Shown: piece after piece, positions 33,401 through 43,916 of the stretch
How positions within the stretch are numbered: the first letter of the stretch is position 1
Layout of the letters: every line of letters starts with the position of its first letter
The notes under the pieces: generated by a model
The model's database searches: none
What the model saw: the letters and a program-made list of their open reading frames with translations, nothing else
What the model was told of the DNA's origin: nothing
Translations under genes and position numbers: made by a program
NCBI GenBank assembly: GCA_003545705.1
Contig: QVLQ01000023.1
Span: 1,054,001-1,118,000, forward strand
Direction: 5' to 3'
DNA length: 64,000 nucleotides
Origin: Acidomyces sp. 'richmondensis'
Taxonomy: Eukaryota; Ascomycota; Dothideomycetes; Mycosphaerellales; Teratosphaeriaceae

Positions 33401-35480
33401 CTGCTCCTCCTGGTCTTGGCTTGAATGCATTGGCCGCTCTTGCAGCGGAAGCAGCCTTTGCGAAACGATTGCGAACCGCATCCTTCTTGATCATTGGGCC
33501 TAGTCCTGGGCGGTACTCTTCAGCAGATTCTCGCTCCGCGGACTTGGGCCGTTCCTGAGGTTGCAGATCCTCGTGCTCCTCGTGAGGTGTCTGGACCGGG
33601 TTTGGCTGCGGAGTCGTCACAAACCCCCCTGGCATCTGGAGCTGCGTTTCTTCTGTACGGGATTGTCGTTTATTTTGCACGGCTAGAGGTCTAATCTCGG
33701 GAGGCTCTTCAAACTTGGGTGCTGGCTGCAAAGATCTCTCTTCTGATATCGTGAGACGGTTTCGATCTTCCTGTACCTTGGTAGGACTTCGCAAAGGCGC
33801 AGGACGCAGATCAAGGAGCGATTCTGACATATTCCTATCTGGAGACATTGGTGGTCGTTTTTTGCTTCGTTCTGGCGTGGGTGGACTTGAGGGATCATTT
33901 GTTACGGGCGGCGTTGATGACGTCGCTGCCTTTGGCTCAGGTCCCCAGTATGAAGTCAAGGCTCCTACTGCGGCTGCATCGGCCAAATCGATGCCTGCAG
34001 AGGAAGCTTCAGAAGTACCGGTCCGCATTACCGGGGTATTTTGTGTGTCCTGGCGTGATTGCTGCGAAGACGTTTCGATGGGAGGTAATTGAGGAGCAGA
34101 AGAAGAAGAAACGGAGGATTCTTGCTTGATCGATTGTTGTTGCTGATTAGCAGAATTCATCCATCTCTGTTTCGTCGCTTGAAATAGATCTGCACCACTC
34201 TGCGGGCCATTCACCCGCGGCTCGGTGTTTGTCCGAATATCCGGTGCAGCGTCGTTTGCCTGTTGATGGCTTCCCTGCTGCCAACCAGGACTTCGTGGGC
34301 GAGCACGCTCTGTTTCAAGCGCAACATCACGCCCAGAAGCAATAGATGAACTTGGACTCCCTGATCTTTGCGACTGGGCATACGGTGCTTTGGGTGGTGG
34401 CAAGCCTTGAGCTCCTGGAGCTGGGCTGCGGACATACGCAGGCCCGGGCGATGTGCCTGGTCTACCGTGGTCGTTTCGCTGGCCATCGCGACTTTGGGTC
34501 CGCATTTGTTCCTGGCTGGCAAAATTTCGTGGTCCAGGTATGAGCTGATTTGGAACGTGCCGAGAAGGGACAGGTGATTCCTGTCGAGATGCCGCTGAGC
34601 TTCCAGATCGTCCCGGGTCGTGTATACTAGACGGCGGCCCTGGACTTTGCCGGTATCGACTCCCATCCCTGCTGTGTTCTCGCTGTGCAAAAGGCGGGTG
34701 TGGAGGCTCCGGAGAGAAGTGGTCGGAATCGGAAACCTGCGCCCTTTGGCCGGTCGAAATACCTTGGCTCGAATGGGGAGGAGGCGCTTGTTGCTGGCCG
34801 GGGGGGAGGCCTAGTATCATCGCCTTAGCCTGATCATCAAATCCCTTCAGTTCCGGCACCTGGCCTTTGGTATATTTTCTGTAGATTTTGACCGCGCTCG
34901 CAATAAAGAAATCCTTTTCCTTCGGCGTGCCTGCCTGCCAATAGTAAGGTTTCGTAATGGTGACCGTGAAGCCCACATTGCCCGCCCACTCTCGGTATCT
35001 CTGCTCTCGCTCATCTTTGGGGGGAATACTGCTTGAGTTGAAGCTCTCAATGGCGCTCAACTCCTCCAAATTCCACGTCTTGCCGATGCTGAAGCTCCCA
35101 TTGCTGTTCTCCCGCGCCTTGTGCATCCGCACCCGCCCAGTGCTTCTTACAGCAATGATGATGACTCTGGCCTTCTTATTCTCTGGCGCAGAATCAGGAG
35201 GCGGAGGATTGGAAGGGTACTGTCCATCTTCCTGAACCCTGATATGGGTAATGTAGGACTCGGCGAGCTGACCGTTGGCATCCAGCTTGCTGAAGCAAGA
35301 CTCAATGAGACGGCGCTTCTCGTCATCGAATCGTTCCGCACGCGACATGGCTGGTGATGACCCGGGTGAAGAGGGCCGGAACGGCTGCTGTGGTGTACCT
35401 AGACGGACAGCAGACGATGTCATCGACGGGTGTGTCCCGTTCGAGATGTTGCGGTGGCCATTAGACGGGAGTCGCGACAT
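30456..35480 (-). CDS. SEC3: Exocyst complex component Sec3
   Basis: Two exons, 35480-30882 and 30821-30456, give 1654 residues. The start is the ATG at 35480; further upstream the frame is open only from non-ATG codons. Residues about 40-205 form the Sec3 PH-like domain that binds PI(4,5)P2 and Rho GTPases (motifs VIIIAVRSTGRVRMHKA, KTWNLEELSAIESFN, YYWQAGTPKEKDFFI). A long Pro/Ser/Gln-rich disordered middle (about 210-760) follows, then a coiled coil with the KIAEIEAALRREQAMLE region, and the exocyst helical rods to the end. The frame also reads through 30881-30822, but this 60-bp piece has GTAAGT, a GCTAAT branch and an AAG end, and its removal joins GRVL..GKLM to DFLDQIEAV as in homologues. 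Sec3 marks sites of polarised exocytosis. Confidence 0.93.
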   Translation of the reverse strand: MSRLPSNGHRNISNGTHPSMTSSAVRLGTPQQPFRPSSPGSSPAMSRAERFDDEKRRLIESCFSKLDANGQLAESYITHIRVQEDGQYPSNPPPPDSAPENKKARVIIIAVRSTGRVRMHKARENSNGSFSIGKTWNLEELSAIESFNSSSIPPKDEREQRYREWAGNVGFTVTITKPYYWQAGTPKEKDFFIASAVKIYRKYTKGQVPELKGFDDQAKAMILGLPPGQQQAPPPHSSQGISTGQRAQVSDSDHFSPEPPHPPFAQREHSRDGSRYRQSPGPPSSIHDPGRSGSSAASRQESPVPSRHVPNQLIPGPRNFASQEQMRTQSRDGQRNDHGRPGTSPGPAYVRSPAPGAQGLPPPKAPYAQSQRSGSPSSSIASGRDVALETERARPRSPGWQQGSHQQANDAAPDIRTNTEPRVNGPQSGADLFQATKQRWMNSANQQQQSIKQESSVSSSSAPQLPPIETSSQQSRQDTQNTPVMRTGTSEASSAGIDLADAAAVGALTSYWGPEPKAATSSTPPVTNDPSSPPTPERSKKRPPMSPDRNMSESLLDLRPAPLRSPTKVQEDRNRLTISEERSLQPAPKFEEPPEIRPLAVQNKRQSRTEETQLQMPGGFVTTPQPNPVQTPHEEHEDLQPQERPKSAERESAEEYRPGLGPMIKKDAVRNRFAKAASAARAANAFKPRPGGAAEKILKAKAEREAAEANGKPLAPDGITGVVPRPSMKREDESSKTPGLGLDGVKQEPAPKVEVSSPKSPRQAFDSPTAVDSSKHVPVELEDEQPQADHLRTPEQQRKQDDELAAEEALFEQRQVRKHQVKNKRRSNHQERNLAALGIDRALLEGRGLEFEGTLADFGWNDSALQPKKIAEIEAALRREQAMLEAGSWLSHSDTPRDKSVSQVEALLDKAIQECDEFEGLLTLYNVELRSLNDDISFIEAQSQGLQVQSANQRLLHNELQNLLQTVNLDRSVFEPLRHSDLNDLASLDQIEASLVRLYQAMITVNPSIRSAMLTTSGRPKSARYGLSGEGAVELSSIRALREKRDIFERESDLFCQRLMQSLDYLFSSCFSEAKKSALRHSDPTATGPRRLHRDAFAESKLRLWVYSPEIYFMKEVNPPAWNTVLRMYYSKAQPVYKEAFGENILSWRRAVRKPTADDSDLLFTATEKDDSIHGGGGGLAAARKLTVKRSQTLAKTLRNASGGSNNTKSPNGNRMAPGQMMSSEVFSAALDEMGPVVMQEQNFIVDLFHASSTDTQDFAEAVQMISPESRKGENLMATRPIEVDREVAKRIGGVMEEIFGFFAQEMGNLLEWSVASEPMQGVGIMAALSRHIFFLQDTSQEFLVQLLEGLISKLRNMWTKFVEEQVRAIEDTKVKIKKRKGVIAFMKTFPPFSAAVENIFSAVAKDDYDGPSESMAEVRQLVDDAYTRINRAMFDSLKVIAKESPTAGQSQLAAQSNHARPGLGGGDDPEDKAMLNYHILLIENMNHYIEEVDDGDKESVLAEWKGRALMERAEALDAYVGRVLRRPLGKLMVSSTQHPFESDGLDANIELKDFLDQIEAVIPFHPTNPAAIASRPSTSRKAARNIFSQHDSKEIRRGIETLRKRIEKHFGDADEEMLSRNLVNFVCKECERGYERILERAENIIRVVYPNVEGEKAVEIEFSRADVQAGFRR

Positions 35481-36191
35481 GTCGAGTCCACGAAATGGCC
35501 TGCGCACATGTGAAGCCACGCCTCCCTCTTCCCGCCGACCAAATGTGTTTGCGCGGCCTGGTGCGAGCGGCCAGGATGCTCAGGCGTGCTCCGTGATGCC
35601 ACGCCTGCTACCTTCCGCAAGCATTCCTCGACTGAAAGCGGACTATTCCATACAAAATCATAAATATCCTGCTCTTCCACTCCCACAATGCTCAATCGAG
35701 GGGCGATGGTGTGTATTCACGGTAGTGGATATGTTATGGCCGGGCCTACTTACCCCGTCCTCCCGTTAGAGCTTCCTGGGAGTACCATCATCGCGGGATT
35801 CGCGGAGAGCGGGAGGCCCGAGCCGCAGATTGACGGGGTCTATCAGGAATATCAAAAGAGTCCCCTACGAGACAACGTATATGTGAGTGCAAGCGTTATC
35901 CTAGGCTGAAGACTGGGTGGCATTGATTGTAGAATTTCGAGCAGCACATTAAATTGTGAATGTTTGCTCATCTGAAGGGGCAAAAAATAGAGAAACAAAA
36001 GATTGATCTCGCCATGCTAATGCTGATTATTTACAATTTGACTCTTGTCGATTTACCACCAAGCGTCCCATTTGAGGCTGATTTGCAAATGGTCGTGACG
36101 CATTTTGTATGAATCTGGTGAAAGTGCTGTACAATTGAAGTGCAGGAAGGCTACTCTTCCAAAAGCGCGGTAAAAGGCACCCCTCGTCCTA
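35481..36191. other. Spacer between SEC3 start and SBP56 stop
   Basis: About 710 bp. It holds the SEC3 promoter and the 3' flank of the next gene. The open frames present are short and unsupported. Confidence 0.45.
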
Positions 36192-37740
36192 TTACAGTCG
36201 AGGCGAGCTCCAGCAATACGAATCTGTCGACGCATCGCCTCCTTGAAGCCGGATTTGATGCACACTCAGCCCATCAAACTCATTTCCGTGTGGGTAGAAA
36301 TCCTTGTCGATTTCCATGCCGCCATCAGCTCCAATGTTGACTTTCACCATCCAGGATCCCACCCCACCGGCGTAAAACTGCGCATCCCAAGCTGAATATA
36401 GCGAGCCGGTAAAATAAGCTCGGCGGCCATCGCGACTGACCTCAACCATTTGGGGTGCACCTGGGAAAGGCTTGTCCGGCTCTGCGGGATGTGGCGTATG
36501 ATTCACAACTCCACCCAGTCTAACCGAGCCTACTTCAACTGGATGTACTGGATCGCGAACATCATATTGTTTCAACTCGCCTGTACCCCAGCAGGAAACG
36601 TAGAGGAACCGGTCATCGACGGACAGATCGATATCAGTAATGAGTGGAGGTGTGGCGCCAAATGGCCTTATAATCTCCGGGAGCTTGCTTGGGTCATTCA
36701 CAGGCTCAGGTGGAATATTGATTACTCGGTCGGCCTTCCACTTTCCGTCTTCACCAAGATGCCAGTAGTATATGGAGCCGGACAGATCTTTGGTCGAAAC
36801 TGTCACGCCAATGAAACCCCAGGTTGCTTCAGGATCGTGAGATGGCCGTACTTCTAGCACCATCTGCTCGTGTTCGCCAAGATCGATGTGCTGAGTGTGT
36901 TCACCTTTCGTAAGGTTCCAAAAGTGCATTGAGTGGCCATATTTATGTCCCAAAAGCGCTTCAGGCACTAACCCTTTCTCAATCAGAGATGGAGGGGCCC
37001 ATTCGCTTGAGATCAGCACATTTTTATTTAGATGCCACCAGGCATCGTAACTCAGTTTTTGAGGGCCATGATTGGTTTCCCAGGGACCTATGACATCGAA
37101 CGTGTTGTGGTCAAGCAATGCAATGCCGGTTTGGCCATCACTGTCACCATCTTTGCCCCCAAGACAGGTCATGAAGATGCCCTTGGGGCCACAATGGATT
37201 GTATGCGGGCGCGAGTATCCCGCTTTGTCCGAAAGTTCCTTGCTGGTAATCGTCTTGATAATTTTTGGCTTGCGCGGATCGGGCTTGGTGTCAATGATAA
37301 AGACATTGGATGATCGAATGCCAGGCACTACAAGATAACGGCGCTGAAGACTTGACATATCGTGACCTTCATGTTTGTATGCACTCGAACTAGATGCCAT
37401 AATCAGGAGTCATGTCTTTGCTGGAGAATATTGAGCACTTTGGTGATTTACCAGGCATTCCATCCGAAGTGATGAAGTTCCTACATAATTGGAAGTAAAC
37501 ATCAGCAAAGCTCTGAGGCTGAATCAGATGGTGCCCAAAGTCGCTTGCCTGCCCAGCAGGGATGTCAACCTTGCCCACTACTCGGCCATACTTCTTCGAC
37601 TGCGAGTTGACGTCTACTACGAACACAGCTTCGTTTCTCTTTCCCTCGGGATCGAACCCGACAACGTACGCCAACTCCTCTTTTGGAGCCGCCATCGCTT
37701 CAGCGGCATGGTGATAGAATGTTGGGTCCATCTTGACCAT
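36192..37740 (-). CDS. Selenium-binding protein / methanethiol oxidase (SBP56 family)
   Basis: Three exons on the minus strand: 37740-37549, 37480-37452 and 37389-36192, giving 472 residues, the usual length. The family is recognised from DPTFYHHAAEAMAAPKEELAYV at the N-terminus, HHFGWNACSSAYKHEGHDMS (built only after splicing), RYLVVPGIRSSN, RPHTIHCGPKG, HGPQKLSYDAWWHL, YGHSMHFWNL, LSVDDRFLYVSCWGTGE and GAPQMVEVSRDGRR. The first intron (37548-37481) starts with GC, not GT: the exon ends in CAG and continues GCAAGC; the second is GT-AG, 62 bp. SBP56 proteins oxidise methanethiol to formaldehyde, H2O2 and sulfide in the cytosol. Conserved His residues and the Cys of NACSS are present. Confidence 0.93.
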
Positions 37741-38964
37741 ATGTTCGATTAAAACCGAACTGAACACACAGCTTGCAAATTCCTTGAAAACTCCAAGACG
37801 ATGGGATCACTTGCCAATAAGTATGGCATCTTTTGTCCTCGGAATGGATAAGTGGCAGCGAGCACTTGAGCGTCACCTACCGAGTCGTCCGACCATACCC
37901 CGCACGCCTCACATCTGAGTCAAACGATACGAGAGATGGCTCAAGACCGCTGAGCTATTGCTCGGGTGCTCGAGCTCGGGAAGTAGCCAAGTACATACAC
38001 GCTCAGGGACCAGTTCGGCGACCGGATGGTCGCGAGATCCAAGAACGGCTCTCCTCGCCTCAATATCACCTGATCAATGTGCTGTTCAAGCGCTCCTGTG
38101 CATGGAGTTAAAATATATGGGCATTCATCCCCCAGAAGACCTTTCTGGTGGGGATTTTGTTAGATTACGCCCAAGCTACAGATGGCGATCAAGCCGTAAG
38201 CAACAAGTCGGTTTCTTTTGCGGACTCTCGAATGGAAGCAAACCAGCAAAAGAAATGCGCCTCGTAGTTACAAAAGTCCAAAATTTTGATATTAAGATAC
38301 CGGAGCTTTTCTAGGCAGTCTTAATTGAAAATGAGGACGGGCCAGAGAAAGGGATTGTTATAAAGTCCCGAGACTGACAGTTATATAACAGTCCATATCA
38401 GTGGGAGCTTGCCTAAGGCACGCACTTATTCCATCTTTGTCTGCTAAGTTTTCTCTGCCTTATGAACACTTCTTCCTTAACACACTCCACATATTAATAT
38501 TATTCCAGCTTCCACCGCACTGTTAATTAGCCCGTTTTCAACAGGCACAGAAAATAAAATAAAAATACTCAATTTATGCACGCTTCGGCCCCGCTTTCGA
38601 CTTTGCCTGTACGAATTAGTGAAGTTAAGATCTGTGGCTTACGGCCATTTCGGAGCTGAGACACAACAAAATGGTGAAAATGTGTGATTATCTAACAGCG
38701 GTTGATGGACAGATCAATATATAAATATTAATAGAACATAGGTCTATCTCACTTCCTCTAACATAAATTTTGTAATGTATATTTCATCAACGCGGATACA
38801 AGTGGATACGGTTCTCCAAGGAGGAACAGGCGTGGCTGTGAAATTTCGTGGATGGTGAGTCAACCATAGTCGCATTTTCCTTAAATAATTAGAGCGAAAC
38901 CAAACAACACTTGCCTTTTCTGCCAAATGCAACTTCGTGTTTCGGAAAATAAAAGGCGAATCTT
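37741..38964. other. AT-rich divergent spacer
   Basis: About 1.2 kb between two divergent starts. The part at 38330-38770 is AT-rich. No open frame with family similarity and no repeat was found; it presumably holds both promoters. Confidence 0.45.
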
Positions 38965-40664
38965 ATGGCGGACAAACAGCTGGAAGCTATCAACGACACA
39001 CTCTCCAGGCTTGCGGAGTCTATATCAGCCATTTATGTAGACTTTTCAAAAGGAGATGAATGCTACGAACATATTTACGTGTCTAGAGGGCCGCAACGAA
39101 TATTGTTTTCCACGGGAACGCTGGCAGCTGGAGTATGGTCACAAAGTGACGATATTCATGCCGTATGGTATGCAGGATTAGCCATTACCGTTCGCCACCA
39201 GTAATCTGACCTGTGTGACTTTCCAGCATGAGCAGTGATCGTGAACAGACTTTCTGGGATATTGTCTCTGAAGGATTGAGTGTCGAAGCAGCATTCAAAT
39301 CTATACCTGATTCTTCCACGATTGAGATCAATATACCAGGTCATGAAGGAAAGGCGTACCTGCGCCACTGCTTCACACCCGGAGGATTCAATGACGCAAA
39401 TCTGATCAAAGATTATGGCGTTCCGCTCTACAGTGGTACAGAAAGGCTCCCTGACCATGTTCGCACTAACATAGAGTGTTCTATGAGCACCTACCTCTCA
39501 CCACAAGAGCGAGAGGAGATGCTGCTTGACCATGCAAGACGTCTCCAAGTCGAGTCAGTTGGACAAAATCTTGCTATGATTCACGACGCAGAGTTCCTGA
39601 CATGTGAAAGAGATCGGTCTCTGAAAGCGCGAGGGATTTTTCATGACTTTCAGTCCGTGTACTCTTGCATCCGGGATTGGGCGAATGTATCGGGGTTAAT
39701 CGGCGAGCACTTAGGATTTCTCAACTGTGAAGCATTGTTGTGGATGGTATATGGAGCCATGCAACAATTACCGGCTCAAATTGCCCACGAGAACCTTTTT
39801 GTCGAATATTTCTTTGAGTATTGGGCAAGTCAATACTCCAAAACTCATGGGATACAGGTGAAAACTCCCTCTGGCAGGGAATTAATTTGTCAAACTCCTC
39901 CAAGGAATGTGGCAATCATTGGCGATGTCATCTGTGATATGCAGAAGTCGTTGAGCTCAGGCAAAATTTGCTCGGATCAAATTCACAGCACTGGTCCACA
40001 AGATGGCTTCGGTAAATTCGTGGGGGGCTACAATACCTTCCTCAAAATACGAGCTGAGTGCTGGACCACAAATCGGCACAATCGGCGCAAGTTTTGGGAT
40101 GAAAATCTCCCATGTTCGCTGAAAAAGCTACAGCAGAGCATCCCAAACGCGCTCTCTCCTCGGTTATGGCCACATTCCGTGGGTGGACCTTCGACAAGTG
40201 AATCTCGGACGTACATTCTCGGATTCATGAATATTATCCGAGTTCGGCTGGACAGCTTGAACAAGATGCCATACGATCAAGCGGAAGCGCTGATCACCAT
40301 TGAGGAATGCAGCAATGAAGAGCTTCAGGCTTTCATCTCACAATCAAAACCGACTCTATCGACGACCGAATCAGCCGCTCTAGATATGCACACGATACAC
40401 GACAAAATAGAGAACCAAAAGTTCCGCACCGCCTCCTCAGTCCTGTCGCGCCTGCGTTGGGATCCGGCTCATACGGCCAAAAGTTATGACGTGGGATATT
40501 TAGATCGATTTGAAGGGTTGAAATGGTTAGCATTGGACGACTGGGGAAAGGCAACTGAAGATGAAGACTTCATTCCCGAACACCGGATCCGGCAATTCAA
40601 GCGGAGAGATGGAGTAATCGTGTGGGACCGTGGGAAGAGATTGGATTTGACGGATGCGGTGTGA
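38965..40664 (+). CDS. Poly(A)-polymerase-like nucleotidyltransferase fused to MJ1316 (DUF504) domain
   Basis: Two exons, 38965-39167 and 39227-40664, give 546 residues. The 59-bp intron has GTATGC, CTGAC and CAG. Splicing creates the nucleotidyltransferase motif FSTGTLAAGVWSQSDDIHAV-C around residue 48-68, comparable to GSYxLGVW..SDIDxLC of poly(A)-polymerase-like enzymes. A helical PAP-central-like part follows (VYSCIRDWANVSGLIGEHLGFL). Residues about 471-546 are an MJ1316 RNA cyclic-group-end recognition domain: VLSRLRWDP, YDVGYLDRFEGL, FIPEHRIRQFKRRDG and VIVWDRGKRLD. Such fusions are known in fungi and are linked by comparative genomics to RNA end repair. Here the catalytic D-x-D reads D63-I-H65, and the position of the third Asp seems to be Tyr (KAYLRHC). 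The protein may thus be a catalytically dead binder. Confidence 0.85.
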
Positions 40665-41188
40665 TATTTCGACCTTCAACAGCATAAAGGAAGTGGGGAC
40701 TTGTGAGCTTTTCTATTGGCAAAAAATAGCAAAGCCAGCGTAATAATTGCTAAGAGAACCTTAAAAATAGCAAAATAACATTTAACGGAAAAGAAAAGAA
40801 AAGAGAAGAAAAGAAAACCCAATAAAATCAATCGGTTGTCATTCAAGATGGATTGCTTCGACTAATATTTCTTGTCTGAGCGCCACAATTCCGGCCGTCT
40901 CATTTATAAATTGCATCGCAAGCACCATAAAAGATTTCAATTTAATCTTGAGGGGCATCTATGTGTATGCAGTTCTGCGAAAAGTTATGTTGGAAAGCTA
41001 TCAACACCTGAGTGTTGTTTTGAACGAGACCTCAAACTCGTGAAAATTTACCGAAGCTATCGCTATCCCCTTGAGACCCTCTTTCGAAGAGCCTTTCTAT
41101 GATTTGATGCAAAATGGTGGGCTCGGAATCTCTCAAATCTTTGCTTTTGTCATCACTCATAAGCTCATCATCCGTGCGTCAACTGCGA
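40665..41188. other. Convergent 3' spacer
   Basis: About 520 bp between two stop codons. Apart from the GAAAA-type microsatellite at 40788-40817, nothing is recognisable. Confidence 0.5.
40788..40817. repeat. GAAAA-type purine microsatellite
   Basis: About 30 bp of imperfect AAAAG/AAGAG units downstream of the nucleotidyltransferase stop. It is simple low-complexity sequence. Confidence 0.7.
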
Positions 41189-42246
41189 TCAGATGTGAGA
41201 CTTCAAAATCTGCCCTCCTTCAAATGTGTCGCCGGGCTCCAGCTTCTGCCATCCATTCACAGAGCCAACTTCCACACACAACATCTTCTTGTAACCATCT
41301 TTAGGCTCAAAGTCGCCCATGCTTTTTGCCTTCTCAATCCAAGGGTTCCAAACTACGGTGTCCTCAAGGTTATCGCGAACCACATCGAAGCGAGGCTTCC
41401 CGGCTTCTACAATGGACGTTGTATCTTGTTTGATAGATTTGTACACTCGGTCAACCTCGCCGGCGATGGTTAAATTCGGCGTGCTTTGCTGGTGTTCGGT
41501 GGCGTTGAGGACCTTGTCGACATACGTGGTGCCCCCCAGGCCAGTCACGGTGATTTTTGAAATGTCCTGCGGAATGTTAACAGTCGCATATATCATCTCA
41601 TGGCACAATTCACACTTACATCTACCTTAAAGTATGTATGCAGCAGCATCTGAAATTCGAAACTCTCCTTCCCGTTGTTCTGGATGTTGAGCATCGTCTG
41701 CAGCCCATCCTTTCCTAAAGTCACGCTGTACAGCAGATTGAAGTCATAACCCCATGCCTCTTTCGCCTCCTGAGATATCTGTGCAGAGGAGAGTCCGAAG
41801 TCGAGCTTCACCCCGCCATCACCACCACTTGGGAGCTTGCCCGACTCCGATGATGTCTTACCCAGGTATTCCCACGTCGAATTGCGCGCGAAGCCATGCT
41901 GAGGAAGTTTTCCGGTCGCGTGGTCTTTGGATGGCGGACCGAAGCACTGCATGCGAGCATAGTCAGTACTGCCTCTTGCAAACAGAATCTGCGAATCGCT
42001 TACGGGAAAGACGACAGGTATGCCTCCTCTTACAGGCTTGCTTCCATCAAGCTTCGCCGCTTGGCTCAACCACAGATTTTCCGTCCCGTTACTCTTCCAA
42101 CTGATCACCGTGGCGCCGTACAGCAAGATTTCAACACTGTCTCCAGTAGGCAATGTGGCTATAATTTTCCCATGCTCATCGCGCACCGACGGCTGCGGAA
42201 CCGCTGTTGAGGGAGAAATTGGGACGGGTCGATGTGGACGATCCAT
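41189..42246 (-). CDS. Glucose-6-phosphate 1-epimerase (YMR099C-type mutarotase)
   Basis: Three exons on the minus strand: 42246-42004, 41946-41620 and 41566-41189, giving 315 residues. The first intron (57 bp, GTAAGC..CAG) keeps the frame open, but its removal joins GGIPVVFP to CFGPPSKDHAT, as in homologues. The second is 53 bp. Key blocks are LLYGATVISWKSNGTENLWLS, FGPP..HATGKLPQHGFARNSTWEYLG (the conserved His and Arg of the aldose-1-epimerase fold) and LNATEHQQSTPNLTIAGEVDRVY, and VVWNPWIEKAKSMGDF near the C-terminus, where the catalytic Glu is expected close to CVEVG. The enzyme interconverts alpha and beta anomers of hexose-6-phosphates, feeding glycolysis and the pentose phosphate pathway in the cytosol. 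Confidence 0.93.
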
Positions 42247-42806
42247 TTTAGAGGATTAATGTCAAAGATAGAGTGTGGTCCTTGTGATTGTATGAGAGCA
42301 GAGTAGCAACAATTCAAGAATGTAGTCTATGAATGATCAGATGGCGGGGCATGTGTTGTCGCTTCGGGGTTTGATCTATTTCGGTTTCTGGAGAGTATTA
42401 TGTGGGACGTGCACTATGACGTAGGCGAATGCAGGGCTCGGCGACAACAATTCACATGTATCTGGAGTCCATCGTAACCACCTAAGCCACCACACGACAA
42501 TATTGCACAGCAACACACAATCTAGGTAGTAACAATATGAAATAACAAGCGCAGGTGGGGAAACTCAACATGATAAATCAAACCGATCATACTGAGCATT
42601 TTGACAATAGGTGACGTGTCAGACGTTGTATGCTCGATATATGGTTGAACAACATGCTGTCGGGCAAATGCTCGTTGTACGCTGAATAGAAGTTCTCACA
42701 GTTCCTACCCCTTGTGTAATATCAAGTCAAGCGTTTCTCTCACACCATCCGATCGTTCGGGATTCGACGGAGTCATCGTTTCGGAAGGCCTACCGTCATA
42801 GAGGAG
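42247..42806. other. Divergent promoter spacer
   Basis: 560 bp between the divergent starts of the epimerase and the MBOAT gene. No further feature is supported. Confidence 0.5.
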
Positions 42807-43916
42807 ATGCTATACACAGTCACTTATATCAGTGTCACCCTTACCCTACATCTAGTAAGCCTCTACGCACTCGCAGAGCTTCGGTCACAAAGTCCTCCTT
42901 ATTTGTTCAAACGCGAACCAAACACCTTGGTCACCATCAAGCGCTTTTTGAGAATATTAAGCATACTCGTCGTTTCCCTGACTCTGTTCGCACCATATCT
43001 CATTCGGTACCACATTCTCCAGTCGGCACTGAGAGTAGTATGCTTCTTTTGGGCTTGCAAGCTTCTTGACCTTTGTGAAGTACGAGTCGACAAACCCCCA
43101 ACCAGGCTGGTTGATGTGGCAGGCGAGGGAGGCAAGAGATATCCGTTGTCCGAGCCAGCGCCGATGTCTTCTAGGAGGGACAAGATGCTGTATGCTTGGC
43201 TCCTCTTCACCGAGATGCGATATCACAGCTTTGACATTGCCGTCACTCAGCCCCATCGGCCTTCGCTTTCGAAGCAAGTCAAGATGGAGGACAATATCAA
43301 GTCATACGGTCCACTGATTTTGATTCCCATTCTGGTATTTTTATTTCCAACTGCAGAGACAAAGGCGGCATTACTTTTACTCATTATCCAATTTGGACTG
43401 GAGTGTGCTCACACCATTCTCCACTGGAAATGTCCACATCATGTGTTTTACCAGCCTTTCATTGCTACATCCATCTCCGAATTTTGGACTACCCATTGGC
43501 AAGGTTGTGCATCCGCTTGGCTGCGATCGTTGGCCTACAGCCCCGTGATGAAACTAATCGCTCCCTCGTTCGGCCCCGGGGTCGGTCGAGCAGCTGCAAT
43601 AATTGCCACCTTCTCCTTGAGCGGCTTGTGGCATGCATGGGCTGTTGCATGCGTTGCTGATGATTCCTGGAGCTGGACCTTGGGATTTCAAGTTTGGGCT
43701 TGGTTCGTAAGTCAGGGAGTTGCTTGTCTGCTCGAACAATGGATGTGTGAGGCGAATAATAGAGGGATTATACGTTGGGCGGTGGCTTGGTCGTACTCTC
43801 TTTTGGGCATTGGAATTGCTATCAGGACTCTGGAGAGACATTCAAAGGGTGGGTGGTACCAGGAGTTGGTCGGCGAGTTCACTGCAAGAGGGCGGACTCT
43901 AGTTTTCGGGATCTGA
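42807..43916 (+). CDS. Wax-synthase-like membrane-bound O-acyltransferase
   Basis: One exon, 369 residues, very hydrophobic, with about eight predicted membrane segments. The region FWTTHWQGCASAWLRSLAYSPV followed by the SLSGLWHAWAV block (His in a membrane-embedded motif) matches fungal MBOAT_2/wax synthase-domain proteins (Pfam PF13813), which include acetyltransferases of terpenoid and other secondary-metabolite pathways (Trt14/AusQ-type enzymes). An ordinary W..RSF.FW..WHQ motif is replaced by EFWTTHWQ, as is common in the fungal group. It would sit in the ER membrane and transfer an acyl or acetyl group from CoA to an alcohol; the acceptor is unknown. No terpene cyclase, PKS or P450 gene is adjacent, so pathway membership is not indicated. 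Confidence 0.85.
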   Translation: MLYTVTYISVTLTLHLVSLYALAELRSQSPPYLFKREPNTLVTIKRFLRILSILVVSLTLFAPYLIRYHILQSALRVVCFFWACKLLDLCEVRVDKPPTRLVDVAGEGGKRYPLSEPAPMSSRRDKMLYAWLLFTEMRYHSFDIAVTQPHRPSLSKQVKMEDNIKSYGPLILIPILVFLFPTAETKAALLLLIIQFGLECAHTILHWKCPHHVFYQPFIATSISEFWTTHWQGCASAWLRSLAYSPVMKLIAPSFGPGVGRAAAIIATFSLSGLWHAWAVACVADDSWSWTLGFQVWAWFVSQGVACLLEQWMCEANNRGIIRWAVAWSYSLLGIGIAIRTLERHSKGGWYQELVGEFTARGRTLVFGI

